From positions 46,080 to 110,079 of the forward strand of contig JARLIQ010000112.1 in assembly GCA_031291645.1 (NCBI GenBank): DNA of 64,000 nucleotides, read 5' to 3'. The stretch comes from Caulobacteraceae bacterium (GTDB lineage: Bacteria; Pseudomonadota; Alphaproteobacteria; Caulobacterales; Caulobacteraceae). The position numbers and the translations under genes were made by a program. This document shows positions 51,517 through 60,523 of the stretch, in pieces. The stretch's first letter is position 1. Every line of letters starts with the position of its first letter. The notes under the pieces were generated by a model that saw only the letters and a program-made list of their open reading frames with translations, was not told the origin of the DNA and ran no database searches.

Positions 51517-52257
51517 TTGACCGCATCGTTCGAGACGATCGAGCCGGTCGCCGCGCGCGCCTGGCCGCCCGAGGCGGTCGAGACCCTCGGCGGCTGGCGC
51601 CTGCACGCTTCCAGCGGCTTTTCCGGCCGCTCCAACTGCTGCTGGCCGATCGGCGCGCCGGACCGGCCGATCGAGGCCGCCGTGGACGCGGCCGAGGCCT
51701 GGTACGCCGCGCGCGACCTTCCGCCCCTGTTCAAGCCGGTCGACGCGCCGGCCTCCGAGCCGCTGATCCAGGCCCTGGCGGCCCGCGGCTACCGCCCGCG
51801 CACGAAGACCCTGGTGATGACCGGGCCGCTCGCGGACGGCGACGCGGGACCCGCTCTGGTCTCCGATCTCGTGGGCGAGGGGTTCGCCGGCCTGTTCGCC
51901 GCGGTGCAGGACGATCCGGCGGACGCGGCCGAGCGGATCGGGACCCTAAGGCGCATCGCCGCGCCTCGCGCCTTCGCCTCGGTCGAGATCGACGGCCGCA
52001 CCGCCGCCATCGGGGCCTGCGCCGTCGAGGGCGGCTGGGCCGGAATCTTCGGCATGCGCACCACGCCCGACCATCGCCGGCAGGGCCTGGCGCGGGCGGT
52101 GATCGCGGCCCTGTCGGACGCCGCGCGCGAGGCCGGCGCCCGGCGCGCCTACCTCCAGGTCGAGGCCGACAACGGCGGGGCCATCCGCCTCTACGAGAGC
52201 CTGGGGTTCGCGCCGGCCTACGGCTACCGGTACTGGGACCGGCGCGACGACGCCTAG
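51517..52257 (+). CDS. GNAT family N-acetyltransferase
   Basis: FGMRTTPDHRRQGLARAVIAAL, GAIRLYESLGFAPAYGYRYW; TTG at 51517 preferred over TTG 51505. Confidence 0.85.
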   Translation: MTASFETIEPVAARAWPPEAVETLGGWRLHASSGFSGRSNCCWPIGAPDRPIEAAVDAAEAWYAARDLPPLFKPVDAPASEPLIQALAARGYRPRTKTLVMTGPLADGDAGPALVSDLVGEGFAGLFAAVQDDPADAAERIGTLRRIAAPRAFASVEIDGRTAAIGACAVEGGWAGIFGMRTTPDHRRQGLARAVIAALSDAAREAGARRAYLQVEADNGGAIRLYESLGFAPAYGYRYWDRRDDA

Positions 52258-53120
52258 CTGAAGCCGAGTTCGGCCCTCAGGGCCTCGGCGCTGACCCCGC
52301 TGGCGCGGATGTCGGCCAGGGTCTGGGCCTTGTCGCGCTTGGCGAAGCGCTTGCCGTCGGGCCCGAGCAGCAGGCGGTGGTGGCGATAGATGGGCGTCGG
52401 CAGGCCCAGCAGCGCCTGCAGCAGGCGCTGGACGTGGACCGCCTCGAACAGGTCCTCGCCCCGCACGACGTGGCTGATCCCCTGCAAGGCGTCGTCGACC
52501 ACGACGGCCAGGTGATAGGCGACGCCCAGGTCCTTGCGGGCCAGGATGACGTCGCCGGCCAGCTCGGGCCGCGCCCGCTGCGGCCCCGTCTGACCCTCCG
52601 GGCCGCGCCCGATCTCGGTGAAGTGCAGGGCGTCGAACGCGGCCCCCAGGGCGGCGCGGGCGGCGGCCAGCGACAGCCGCCAGGCGAACGGCCCGCCCGC
52701 CGCCAGCCGCCGGGCCTCCTCGTCCGCCGGCAGGGGCGCGCCGACGTAGGCGGCGACGCGGCCGTGCGGGGCGCGGGCGATGTCGTCCAGAACCTCGCGC
52801 CGGGTCTTGAAGCAGCGGTAGACGAGTCCCCGGGCGCGCAGGCGCTCCAGCGCGGCGGCGTAGTCGTCCAGGTGCTCGGACTGGCGGCGGACCGGGGTTT
52901 CCCACTCAAGGCCGAGCCAGGCCAGGTCCTCCAGGATCGCCGCCTCGAACGCCGGGCGGCAGCGTTCGGTGTCGATGTCCTCGATGCGCAGGACGAAGCG
53001 GCCGCCGATCTCGCGCGTGGTCGCCACGGCCGTCAGGGCGGAGAAGGCGTGGCCGCGGTGCAGCCGCCCGGTCGGGGAGGGCGCGAACCGGCTGGCGGGG
53101 CCGGCGCGGGTCTCGGTCAT
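52254..53120 (-). CDS. gluQRS: glutamyl-Q tRNA(Asp) synthetase
   Basis: RFAPSPTGRLHRGHAFSALTA, LRIEDIDTERC, short GluRS-like without anticodon domain; KRFAKRDKAQTL. Confidence 0.93.
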   Translation of the reverse strand: MTETRAGPASRFAPSPTGRLHRGHAFSALTAVATTREIGGRFVLRIEDIDTERCRPAFEAAILEDLAWLGLEWETPVRRQSEHLDDYAAALERLRARGLVYRCFKTRREVLDDIARAPHGRVAAYVGAPLPADEEARRLAAGGPFAWRLSLAAARAALGAAFDALHFTEIGRGPEGQTGPQRARPELAGDVILARKDLGVAYHLAVVVDDALQGISHVVRGEDLFEAVHVQRLLQALLGLPTPIYRHHRLLLGPDGKRFAKRDKAQTLADIRASGVSAEALRAELGFS

Positions 53121-53133
53121 GCGGCCCCGGGCG

Positions 53134-53757
53134 TCAGCTGGCCGTGCGGTGCACGCCGCCCAGGTGGTTCAGCACGGCCTTGAGGAACGCCCGGTCGCCG
53201 CCCACGGCCTCCTTCAGCGGCTTGAACTGGGCGAAGGTGCTGATCTCGGCCAGGCCGTGGGCGGCGCACCAGGAGGCGATGGCCGTCAGCTCCAGGTCGA
53301 GCTCGCTGATCTGGCCGCCCGCCGCCTCGCGCAGGGTGTCCTTGACCAGCTCGAAGGCGCTGTGCTTGTCGTGGGAGGACTCCGGCAGCTTCTCGCCGTT
53401 CCGGGCGCAGTCCCACATCACCCGGTAGAGCGCCGGATTGGCCTGGGAGAATTCGACGTAGGCCACGCCGAGGGCCGAGCGCATCTCGTCCTTCCTGGCC
53501 GAGGCGAAGGCTTCGACCAGGACCGTCTTCAGCCGCTCGAAACCCTCCAGGGCCACGGCGTTGAGCAGCTCGCTCTTGTCCTTGAAATGGTGGTACGGCG
53601 CGGCCGGGCTGACCCCCGCCTCGCGCGCCACCGCGCGCAGGGACAGGGCGCTGGGGCCTTCGCGCTCCAGTATGGCCACAGCCGCCCTCAGCAGCGCGCG
53701 ACGCAGGTCGCCGTGATGGTAGGGCTTGGATTCGGCGAGCGCGGCCTGGGTCTTCAT
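53134..53757 (-). CDS. TetR/AcrR family regulator
   Basis: YHHGDLRRALLRAAVAILEREGPSALSLRAVAREAGVSPAAPYHHFKDKSELLNAV. Confidence 0.93.
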   Translation of the reverse strand: MKTQAALAESKPYHHGDLRRALLRAAVAILEREGPSALSLRAVAREAGVSPAAPYHHFKDKSELLNAVALEGFERLKTVLVEAFASARKDEMRSALGVAYVEFSQANPALYRVMWDCARNGEKLPESSHDKHSAFELVKDTLREAAGGQISELDLELTAIASWCAAHGLAEISTFAQFKPLKEAVGGDRAFLKAVLNHLGGVHRTAS

Positions 53758-53817
53758 GTCTCCACCCTTGTTGTCTCAACCTGTCTAACTTTTAATCCGA
53801 ACGCCGTAAAGATCATC

Positions 53818-53846
53818 TTGACACCGTTTAAATAGGCGGTATCTAA
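53818..53846 (+). promoter_or_regulatory. putative sigma70-type promoter
   Basis: TTGACA, 16-17 bp spacer, TATCTA/ATCTAA; spacer contains ACCG...CGGT. Confidence 0.45.
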
Positions 53847-53949
53847 GCAATGTCCAGATCGGATGGCGCCCGGCTCCCCCCGGCCCGTCCGGCCTGGACG
53901 ACCTCCGGCTCCCCCCGGAGGCGAGCCAACCCAACCAAGGACTAGGACC

Positions 53950-54063
53950 ATGTCTCTCGCACGCTATGAACATCTCCTCGACCGCACCGGCGGCCTGTTC
54001 CTGCTGGCCATCGGCCTCCTGACCGGCGGCGCCCTCGCGGCTCTCGCCATGGCCGGCGTCTGA
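53950..54063 (+). CDS. 37-aa single-pass membrane protein
   Basis: MSLARYEHLLDRTGGLFLLAIGLLTGGALAALAMAGV; AAGG Shine-Dalgarno-like sequence 9 nt upstream. Confidence 0.55.
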   Translation: MSLARYEHLLDRTGGLFLLAIGLLTGGALAALAMAGV

Positions 54064-54504
54064 TCCGACGCCGAGCGATGAAAGAACCGGAAAAGTCCTG
54101 AGGGGGACGCTCCCCCGTCTCCCTCAGGCGACCGGAACGATCGGCCGCGACGCGCCGTCCAAGCGTTGAACCCTATCGCCGACCGAGTGGTTGCGCCGAG
54201 CCGCAACCCGGGCCGGCGGCGCCCAAGCGACAAATTTCAGCAGTTCGCCCCGGCGCGGCCCACGGCCTGGCTTCGGGCGAGGCGCCGGAGCGGCCTCGGC
54301 TATGGTCGCGAAGCGACGCCGCGCGGCCAATCCCGGGCTTCCGCGCAGGCTGACATAGAGCTGTCGCCTAAATTCGCCTATGGTCCGCCCGCGCCGGGTC
54401 TCCTCGGGTGATTCTGAGGGTCTGGCCGCCGACAGGAAGGAGGCCCGTCTTCAGTCCAGTCCAGGCTTGCCCCATTTCGATCGCGGCATGGCGGAGGTGC
54501 GGCC

Positions 54505-55065
54505 ATGCAGGTGCTTAAGCGCCCGCCGTCCGGTTGGCCCGCTCTCGTGCTCAACGCCGACTTCCGGCCGCTGTCCTACTATCCCCTGTCGCTGTGGCCC
54601 TGGCAGGAGGTGATCAAGGCGGTGTTCCTTGATCGCGTCGACGTGGTCTCGACCTACGATCAGGTCGTCCATTCGCCGTCCTTCCAGATGCGCCTGCCGA
54701 GCGTGGTGTCGCTCAAGCAGTACGTGGCCCAGGACCGGCCGCCCGCCTTCACCCGCTTCAACCTGTTCCTGCGCGACGCCTTCGCCTGCCAGTACTGCAG
54801 CTCGGGCGAAGAGCTGACCTTCGACCACGTCATCCCCCGCTCGCGCGGCGGGCGCACGACCTGGGAGAACATCGTCACCGCCTGCGCGCGCTGCAACCTG
54901 ACCAAGGGTGGGCGAACCCCGCACGAGGCGGCCATGCATCCGCACCGCCACCCGCGCCGGCCGACCATGTACGAGCTGCAGGACCGGGGCCGGCGCTTCC
55001 CGCCCAACCACCTGCACGAAAGCTGGCTGGACTACCTCTACTGGGACATCGAGCTGGAGGCCTGA
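54505..55065 (+). CDS. HNH endonuclease family protein
   Basis: DAFACQYCSSGEELTFDHVIPRSRGGRTTWENIVTACARCNLTKGGRTP. Confidence 0.93.
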   Translation: MQVLKRPPSGWPALVLNADFRPLSYYPLSLWPWQEVIKAVFLDRVDVVSTYDQVVHSPSFQMRLPSVVSLKQYVAQDRPPAFTRFNLFLRDAFACQYCSSGEELTFDHVIPRSRGGRTTWENIVTACARCNLTKGGRTPHEAAMHPHRHPRRPTMYELQDRGRRFPPNHLHESWLDYLYWDIELEA

Positions 55066-55072
55066 GGGCCGG

Positions 55073-55639
55073 CTAAAGCTTTTCGCTGATCTTGATCGCC
55101 GCCCGGCAGCCGGCGCGGATCACCGCGGCCAGCAGCGGATAGGCCGGCGCCTCGCGGGCGCCTTCGCTGACAGCCAGGTCGCGGTGCGCCAGTTCCTCGT
55201 CGCGGAAACGGGTCAGGTCGGCGGCCAGCGCCGGCTCTTCCGGCTCCAGTTCCGCGATCTGGTCGGCGTAGTGCTGCTCGATCACACTCTCCACCGCCTC
55301 GGTGCAGGCGTGGGCCGCCTTCTCGCCCATCAGGGCGGTGCCGGCGCCGAGCACGAAACCGGCCGCGCGCCAGAGCGGGGCCATCAGGGTCGGCCGCACC
55401 CGCCGCTCGGTCAGCATCCGGTCGAACGCCGCCAGGTGGATGGCCTCCTGGGCCTCCATCTCCTGCAGCTGCCAGGCGATGCGGTCGCGGCCGCGGGCCT
55501 GCTGCATCACCGCCCGCTGGCCGCGGTAGATGTGCACCGCCCCAAGCTCGCCGGCATGGTCGACGCGCAGGATCTCGGCCATGCGGGCGGCGGGACCGCC
55601 GGGTCCGGGCCGCGCGGGAACGGGACGGGCTTCAGCCAT
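55073..55639 (-). CDS. coq7: demethoxyubiquinone hydroxylase family protein
   Basis: ILRVDHAGELGAVHIYRGQ, EEPALAADLTRFRDEELAHRDLAV di-iron motifs. Confidence 0.93.
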   Translation of the reverse strand: MAEARPVPARPGPGGPAARMAEILRVDHAGELGAVHIYRGQRAVMQQARGRDRIAWQLQEMEAQEAIHLAAFDRMLTERRVRPTLMAPLWRAAGFVLGAGTALMGEKAAHACTEAVESVIEQHYADQIAELEPEEPALAADLTRFRDEELAHRDLAVSEGAREAPAYPLLAAVIRAGCRAAIKISEKL

Positions 55640-56162
55640 GGGGCGCGCTCCTGCCGTTGCGATTGCTCCAGACCGACCAGATGGCGCTCCAGCCGGCCAG
55701 CTTCAACGAGATGAGCGCGTTCCAGCCGGCCATCGACAGGCCCAGGAAGCGCCAGGCGGCCTCGTCGCAGTGCGGTGCGTTGACCTTGGCCCCGTGCATC
55801 AGGGCCGCAAGCCCGGCCGCGGTGGCCCCGCCGCCGGCGCTGGAGCAGGCCTTGGGGCCGGGCCAGAACTTCCATTCCGCTCCGGCGTGCCAGACCGCGA
55901 TCCCCATCCCGACCAGGAAGGTCGCGGCCAGCAGCCAGCCCGCCAGCGGCGCCAGCCGCGCGAGCGGGGTGCGCTGGACGACCAGGCCGGCGGCGGCGAT
56001 CGGAAGGGCCGTCCAGTAGACGTCGCGCTGGTACAGGCACAGGGTGCAGGGCGGCAGGTGGCCGAAGGTCTCGAAGGCGTGGGCGGTCCCCAGCATCGCC
56101 GCCGAGGCGACCAGGGCCAGGGCCAGCCAGTGGCGCAGGATGAAGCCGACGAGCGCTTGCAT
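55632..56162 (-). CDS. dsbB: disulfide bond formation protein B
   Basis: Hydrophobic, CTLCLYQRDVYW (CxxC), second Cys region. Confidence 0.88.
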   Translation of the reverse strand: MQALVGFILRHWLALALVASAAMLGTAHAFETFGHLPPCTLCLYQRDVYWTALPIAAAGLVVQRTPLARLAPLAGWLLAATFLVGMGIAVWHAGAEWKFWPGPKACSSAGGGATAAGLAALMHGAKVNAPHCDEAAWRFLGLSMAGWNALISLKLAGWSAIWSVWSNRNGRSAPHG

Positions 56163-56182
56163 GGGTCCTCTATCGCCCGAAA

Positions 56183-56761
56183 TCAGCCGAGCCCCAAGTG
56201 GTGGACCAGCAGGAAGACGCCGATCACCAGGATGACCCCGCCGATGAACAGGCTGGTCAGGTGCCGGTCGATCACCGCCTTGGCCTTGGGATGGCTGAGC
56301 AACGCCGCCTCCAGGAAGAACCGGCCGCCGCGCGTGGCCAGCGAGGCCGCGACGAAGACCGCGAGGTTGAAGTGGGCGACGCCCGACGCCAGGGTCACCA
56401 GCATATAGGGCACGGGCGTGAAGCCCTTGATCAGGATCACCGCCAGCCCGTACTTGGCGAACAGCGCCTGGAAGCTGGCCAGCGCGCCGGCATGGCCCGA
56501 CAGGGTCAGCACCCGCGTAGCGACGTCGGTCAGGAAGTAGCCGAGGCCGTAGCCGATCAGCCCGCCGGTGACCGAGCCGATGGTGCAGACCGCGGCGTAG
56601 AACCAGGCCCGCTCGCGCCGAGCCAGCACCATCGGGCTCAGCATGACGTCGGGCGGGACGAATGGGAAGGTGGCCTCCACGACGGCCACGCCGGCCATGA
56701 CCGGCAGGGCGTAGGGGCCGCTGGCCAGAGCCAGGACCCAGTTGTACAGGGGACGCAGCAT
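56183..56761 (-). CDS. DedA/YqaA-family membrane protein
   Basis: VVEATFPFVPPDVMLSPMVLARRERAWFYAAVCTIGSVTGGLIGYGLGYF. Confidence 0.85.
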   Translation of the reverse strand: MLRPLYNWVLALASGPYALPVMAGVAVVEATFPFVPPDVMLSPMVLARRERAWFYAAVCTIGSVTGGLIGYGLGYFLTDVATRVLTLSGHAGALASFQALFAKYGLAVILIKGFTPVPYMLVTLASGVAHFNLAVFVAASLATRGGRFFLEAALLSHPKAKAVIDRHLTSLFIGGVILVIGVFLLVHHLGLG

Positions 56762-56901
56762 GGCGGCTCCGGCTGGATGACGCCGGGCGTCTAGCAGGCT
56801 TCGCGGCTCAAGTCTCGCCGCCTGGCGTCGCGCCCCCTGGCGCCGCGATCCCGGGGCGGCCGCGGCCCTCGTTTGGCCCCGACCTTGCATCACAAGGCGC
56901 C

Positions 56902-57186
56902 ATGGACCATCCGATCGACATCGAGCTCGAAGCCGCCGCCGAAGAGGAGCTGGACCTGGCCGCGGGGCTGAGCTGGGCCAGCCTGGCGCCGCTGATCCCC
57001 TGGGGCGACAGCTACGAGGGCTTCGGCCCCGCCGGCGGCGCCCTGGTGTTCGAGCGCGGCTACATCTGGGAGGACGAGGCCGGCGGCGACATCCTGTGCG
57101 AGGTCACCGTCTTCCGCGGCCCCGCCCGATACGATCGCGGCGTGCGCCGCACCCGCCTGATCCGGCGGCGGCCCGCCGGAACTTGA
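56902..57186 (+). CDS. hypothetical protein
   Basis: 94 aa ORF; SWASLAPLIPWGDSYEGFGPAGGALVFERGYIWEDEAGGDILCEVTV. Confidence 0.65.
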   Translation: MDHPIDIELEAAAEEELDLAAGLSWASLAPLIPWGDSYEGFGPAGGALVFERGYIWEDEAGGDILCEVTVFRGPARYDRGVRRTRLIRRRPAGT

Positions 57187-57262
57187 TCTGGCTCAGTTCG
57201 AGCGCGCCGCCGGTGGCCTATGGTTGGGGACGTAGGGGCGAACTCGCACCGGGAGAACGCAG

Positions 57263-57790
57263 ATGGGCGGGGAAGGCTTCGACAAGACGCGGGGCGGCGA
57301 TCCGCTCGGCGGGAAGGCGGCGAGCGCGGGAGACCCCGCCGGCGGCGCTCAGGCCCACGAAGGCGCGGCCTCGCCGCCGGTCCTGGCCAGCGGCCGGGCG
57401 GTCGGCGGCCAGACGGTCACCGGCGTCGGCCGCTACGTCGCGTCGGACCAGGACCTGGAGGCGCTGCGCCCGGGCGAGATCCTGATGGCCGAATTCACCC
57501 TGCCGGAATGGCAGCCGGTGATGGAACGCGCCGCGGCCATCATCACCAACCAGGGCGGCCACGCCAGCCACGCGGCGGTGGTGGCGCGCCGGCTGGGCGT
57601 GCCGGCCATCGTGGGCACCGTCGACGGGGCCTCGATGCTCTGGACCGGCGCCACCCTGACCGTCTCGTGCGGGGGCGGCGAGGTCGGGCGGGTCTACGAG
57701 GGCGCCTATCCGTCCGAGGCTTCGCCGGACGGGACAGCCGCCCCGTCGCGCCCGGCCCGACCGCGGCCGCTCCGGCCCGGCTGGCGGTGA
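57263..57790 (+). CDS. free-standing PEP-utilizing-enzyme swivelling (phosphohistidine) domain protein
   Basis: GVGRYVASDQDLEALRPGEILMAEFTLPEWQPVMERAAAIITNQGGHASHAAVVARRLGVPAIVGTVDGA, like the PEP synthase central domain. Confidence 0.85.
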   Translation: MGGEGFDKTRGGDPLGGKAASAGDPAGGAQAHEGAASPPVLASGRAVGGQTVTGVGRYVASDQDLEALRPGEILMAEFTLPEWQPVMERAAAIITNQGGHASHAAVVARRLGVPAIVGTVDGASMLWTGATLTVSCGGGEVGRVYEGAYPSEASPDGTAAPSRPARPRPLRPGWR

Positions 57791-57838
57791 TCCCGGCGGC
57801 CGGTCCGCCCATCCGAAGCCCGCCGCCAGGAGCGAGCC

Positions 57839-60358
57839 ATGGCCAGCCCCGAGTCATCCCCGCTGCCGGAGGCGCTTTCGCCGCTCCGCGATCTGGCGCT
57901 CGACCTGCGCTGGACCTGGAGCCACGAGGCTGACGCGCTCTGGGAGCAGATCGACGCCGACCTCTGGGCGCAATCCCACAATCCCTGGACCCTGCTGCAG
58001 ACCGTCGCGCCGGAGCGGCTGGCCCGCCTTGCGGACGACGCCGGTTTCCTGGGCGAGCTGCAGACCCTGGTCGAGAAGCGGAAGACCTATCTGGAACGGC
58101 CCAGCTGGTTCGAGACCACCTACGGTCCGGCCGCCCTGGGGGAGATCGCCTATTTCAGCCTGGAGTTCGGGCTCGGCGCCGCGCTGCCGCTCTACGCCGG
58201 GGGGCTCGGCGTGCTGGCCGGCGACTACCTGAAGGCGGCCAGCGATCTCGGCGCGCCCATGGTCGGCGTCGGCCTGCTCTATCAGGAAGGCTATTTCCGC
58301 CAGTCCTTGGACATCGAGGGCGGCCAGCGCGAGACCTACCCGTTCAACGAGCCGGCGACGATGCCGATCGAGGCCGCCATGGTCGGGGACCGCTGGCTGC
58401 GCGTGCCGGTCAGCCTGCCCGGCCGCGTCCTGCAGTTGCGGGTCTGGCGGGCGCGGGTCGGGCGGGTCACGCTGTATCTGCTCGACAGCAACGATCCGCT
58501 GAACGCGCCGTCCGACCGGGCGGTGACCGCCAAGCTCTACGACGACGACCTGGAAGTGCGGCTGATGCAGGAGCTGGCGCTGGGCGTGGGCGGCTGGCGG
58601 GCGCTGGAGGCGCTGGGGCATTCGGTCGAGATCTGCCACGTCAACGAGGGCCACGCGGCCTTCGCCCTGGTCGAGCGGGCGCGCAGCCTGGCGGTGCGGG
58701 AGGGCCTGTCCTTCGCCGAGGCGCTGTGGGCGAGCCGCGCGGGCAACGTCTTCACCAGCCACACCCCGGTGGCGAGCGGCTTCGACCGGTTCGATCCGGA
58801 GCTCGTGCGGCGCTACCTGCCGGACGTCGAGCGCCAGCTCGCCGCCGAGGGCGCCTCGATCGAGGCGGTCCTGGGGCTGGGCCGGACGGACCCGGGCGCC
58901 CAGGCCGGCGTGTTCAACATGGCCTGTCTGGCGATGCGCGGCTCGGCTGTCTGCATGGGCGTCAGCCGCCTGCACGGCCAGGTCAGCCGGCGCATCTTCC
59001 AGCCCCTGTTTCCGCGATGGCCCCAGGCCGAGGTCCCGGTGGGCCACATCACCAACGGCGTGCACACGCCCAGCTGGGACTCCGCCCAGGCCGACCGGGT
59101 CTGGACGGAAGCCTGTGGCAAGGACCGCTGGCGGGTGGCCGACGGCGACCTGCCGGCCCTGATCGCCGCCCTGTCCGACGAGGACGTCTGGACCATGCGG
59201 GGCGAGGCCCGCCAGGTCCTGGTGCGGCGCGTGCGCGCGCGCCTCGCCCTCCAGCTGAAGTCGCGCGGCCTGGAGCCCGAGGCGGCCGCCCAGGCGGAGG
59301 GGGTGCTGGACCCCAACGTGCTGACCCTGGGCCTGGCGCGCCGGTTCACCGAGTACAAGCGGCCCAACCTGTTGCTGCGCGATCCCGAACGGCTGGGCCG
59401 GATTCTGCTGAACGAACAGCGCCCGGTCCAGATCGTGGTCGCCGGCAAGGCCCACCCGGCCGACATGGCCGGCAAGGCGATGATCCGCGAGTGGATCGCC
59501 TTCGCCGCCCAGCCCCGCTTCCGCCGTCACGTGGTCTTCCTCGAGGACTACGACCTCGCCCTCGCCCAGGAGCTGGTCCAGGGGGTGGACGTGTGGATCA
59601 ACACCCCGCGCCGCCCGTGGGAGGCGTGCGGCACCAGCGGCATGAAGGTGCTGGTCAACGGCGGGCTGAACTGTTCGGTGCTCGACGGCTGGTGGGCCGA
59701 GGCCTACGAGCCGGACCTGGGGTGGCGCATCGGCGACGGCTGGAACAACGACCAGGGGGCGCTGGACGCGGCGGAGGCCCTGTCGGCCTACGAGCTTCTG
59801 GAGCGCGAGATCGCGCCGGAGTTCCACGACCGCGACGAGACCGGCGTACCGCGGGCCTGGGTCGCGCGGGTCCGGCGCAGCATGTCGGCCCTGACGTCGG
59901 TGTTCAGCACCGCGCGCATGGTGAGCGACTATGTCGAACAGGTCTATCTGCCCGCCGCCGGAGCGCTGCGCGGGCGGCTGGCCGATGGCCAGACCGCGGC
60001 CAAGGACCTCGCCCGGTGGTCGGCGCGCCTGGCGCACGCCTGGCCGGGCCTGCACATCGCCGAGCCCAGCGTGGCGCGGAGCGACGGCGGCTGGCGCTTC
60101 ACCGTTCCGGTGTTCCTCGGCGAGATGAATCCGCAGGACGTGCGCGTGGAGCTCTACGCTGACGGGGCCGCCGATGGCCCCGCCCAGGTCATCCGGCTCG
60201 ACCAGGGTCCGCCGGTGGTCGGCGCGGCGAACGGCTACGTCTTCGCCGGCGAGGCGCCCGCCTCGCGTCCGGCCGCCGATTTCACCGTCCGGGTCACGCC
60301 CGAGCGGGCCGGCGTGGCGGTTCCCGCGGAGGTCGCATTGATCGCCTGGCAGCGGTGA
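57839..60358 (+). CDS. glgP: alpha-glucan phosphorylase, DUF3417-containing type
   Basis: LALDLRWTWSHEADALWEQID; FSLEFGLGAALPLYAGGLGVLAGD; TSGMKVLVNGGLNCSVLDGWWAEAY. Confidence 0.92.
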   Translation: MASPESSPLPEALSPLRDLALDLRWTWSHEADALWEQIDADLWAQSHNPWTLLQTVAPERLARLADDAGFLGELQTLVEKRKTYLERPSWFETTYGPAALGEIAYFSLEFGLGAALPLYAGGLGVLAGDYLKAASDLGAPMVGVGLLYQEGYFRQSLDIEGGQRETYPFNEPATMPIEAAMVGDRWLRVPVSLPGRVLQLRVWRARVGRVTLYLLDSNDPLNAPSDRAVTAKLYDDDLEVRLMQELALGVGGWRALEALGHSVEICHVNEGHAAFALVERARSLAVREGLSFAEALWASRAGNVFTSHTPVASGFDRFDPELVRRYLPDVERQLAAEGASIEAVLGLGRTDPGAQAGVFNMACLAMRGSAVCMGVSRLHGQVSRRIFQPLFPRWPQAEVPVGHITNGVHTPSWDSAQADRVWTEACGKDRWRVADGDLPALIAALSDEDVWTMRGEARQVLVRRVRARLALQLKSRGLEPEAAAQAEGVLDPNVLTLGLARRFTEYKRPNLLLRDPERLGRILLNEQRPVQIVVAGKAHPADMAGKAMIREWIAFAAQPRFRRHVVFLEDYDLALAQELVQGVDVWINTPRRPWEACGTSGMKVLVNGGLNCSVLDGWWAEAYEPDLGWRIGDGWNNDQGALDAAEALSAYELLEREIAPEFHDRDETGVPRAWVARVRRSMSALTSVFSTARMVSDYVEQVYLPAAGALRGRLADGQTAAKDLARWSARLAHAWPGLHIAEPSVARSDGGWRFTVPVFLGEMNPQDVRVELYADGAADGPAQVIRLDQGPPVVGAANGYVFAGEAPASRPAADFTVRVTPERAGVAVPAEVALIAWQR

Positions 60359-60411
60359 GGGCCGCGAATGGAAGGAGGGACCTGTCTTGTCGCGAGCGCA
60401 AGCCTCGGTCA

Positions 60412-60428
60412 TGCCTAAGCGTTAGGCA
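60412..60428. promoter_or_regulatory. short perfect palindrome upstream of the second glgP
   Basis: TGCCTAA-gcg-TTAGGCA, with GGCCTAA repeated nearby. Confidence 0.35.
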
Positions 60429-60523
60429 GGTGAAGGCCTAATCGCGGTCACATATTCGGCGCTACTCCACCCGACATCAGATTGGCATTAGAGCTTGGTT
60501 CGCTCTGCGCCCGGAAAAGACCC

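Noticed and set aside
54097-54128. Intrinsic terminator after the 37-aa ORF
   Set aside because: Stem is present but there is no T-tract; reported only as a hairpin in an unassigned gap
57854-60412. 852-aa minus-strand ORF antisense to the first phosphorylase
   Set aside because: Shadow ORF; composition-only, no recognisable motifs
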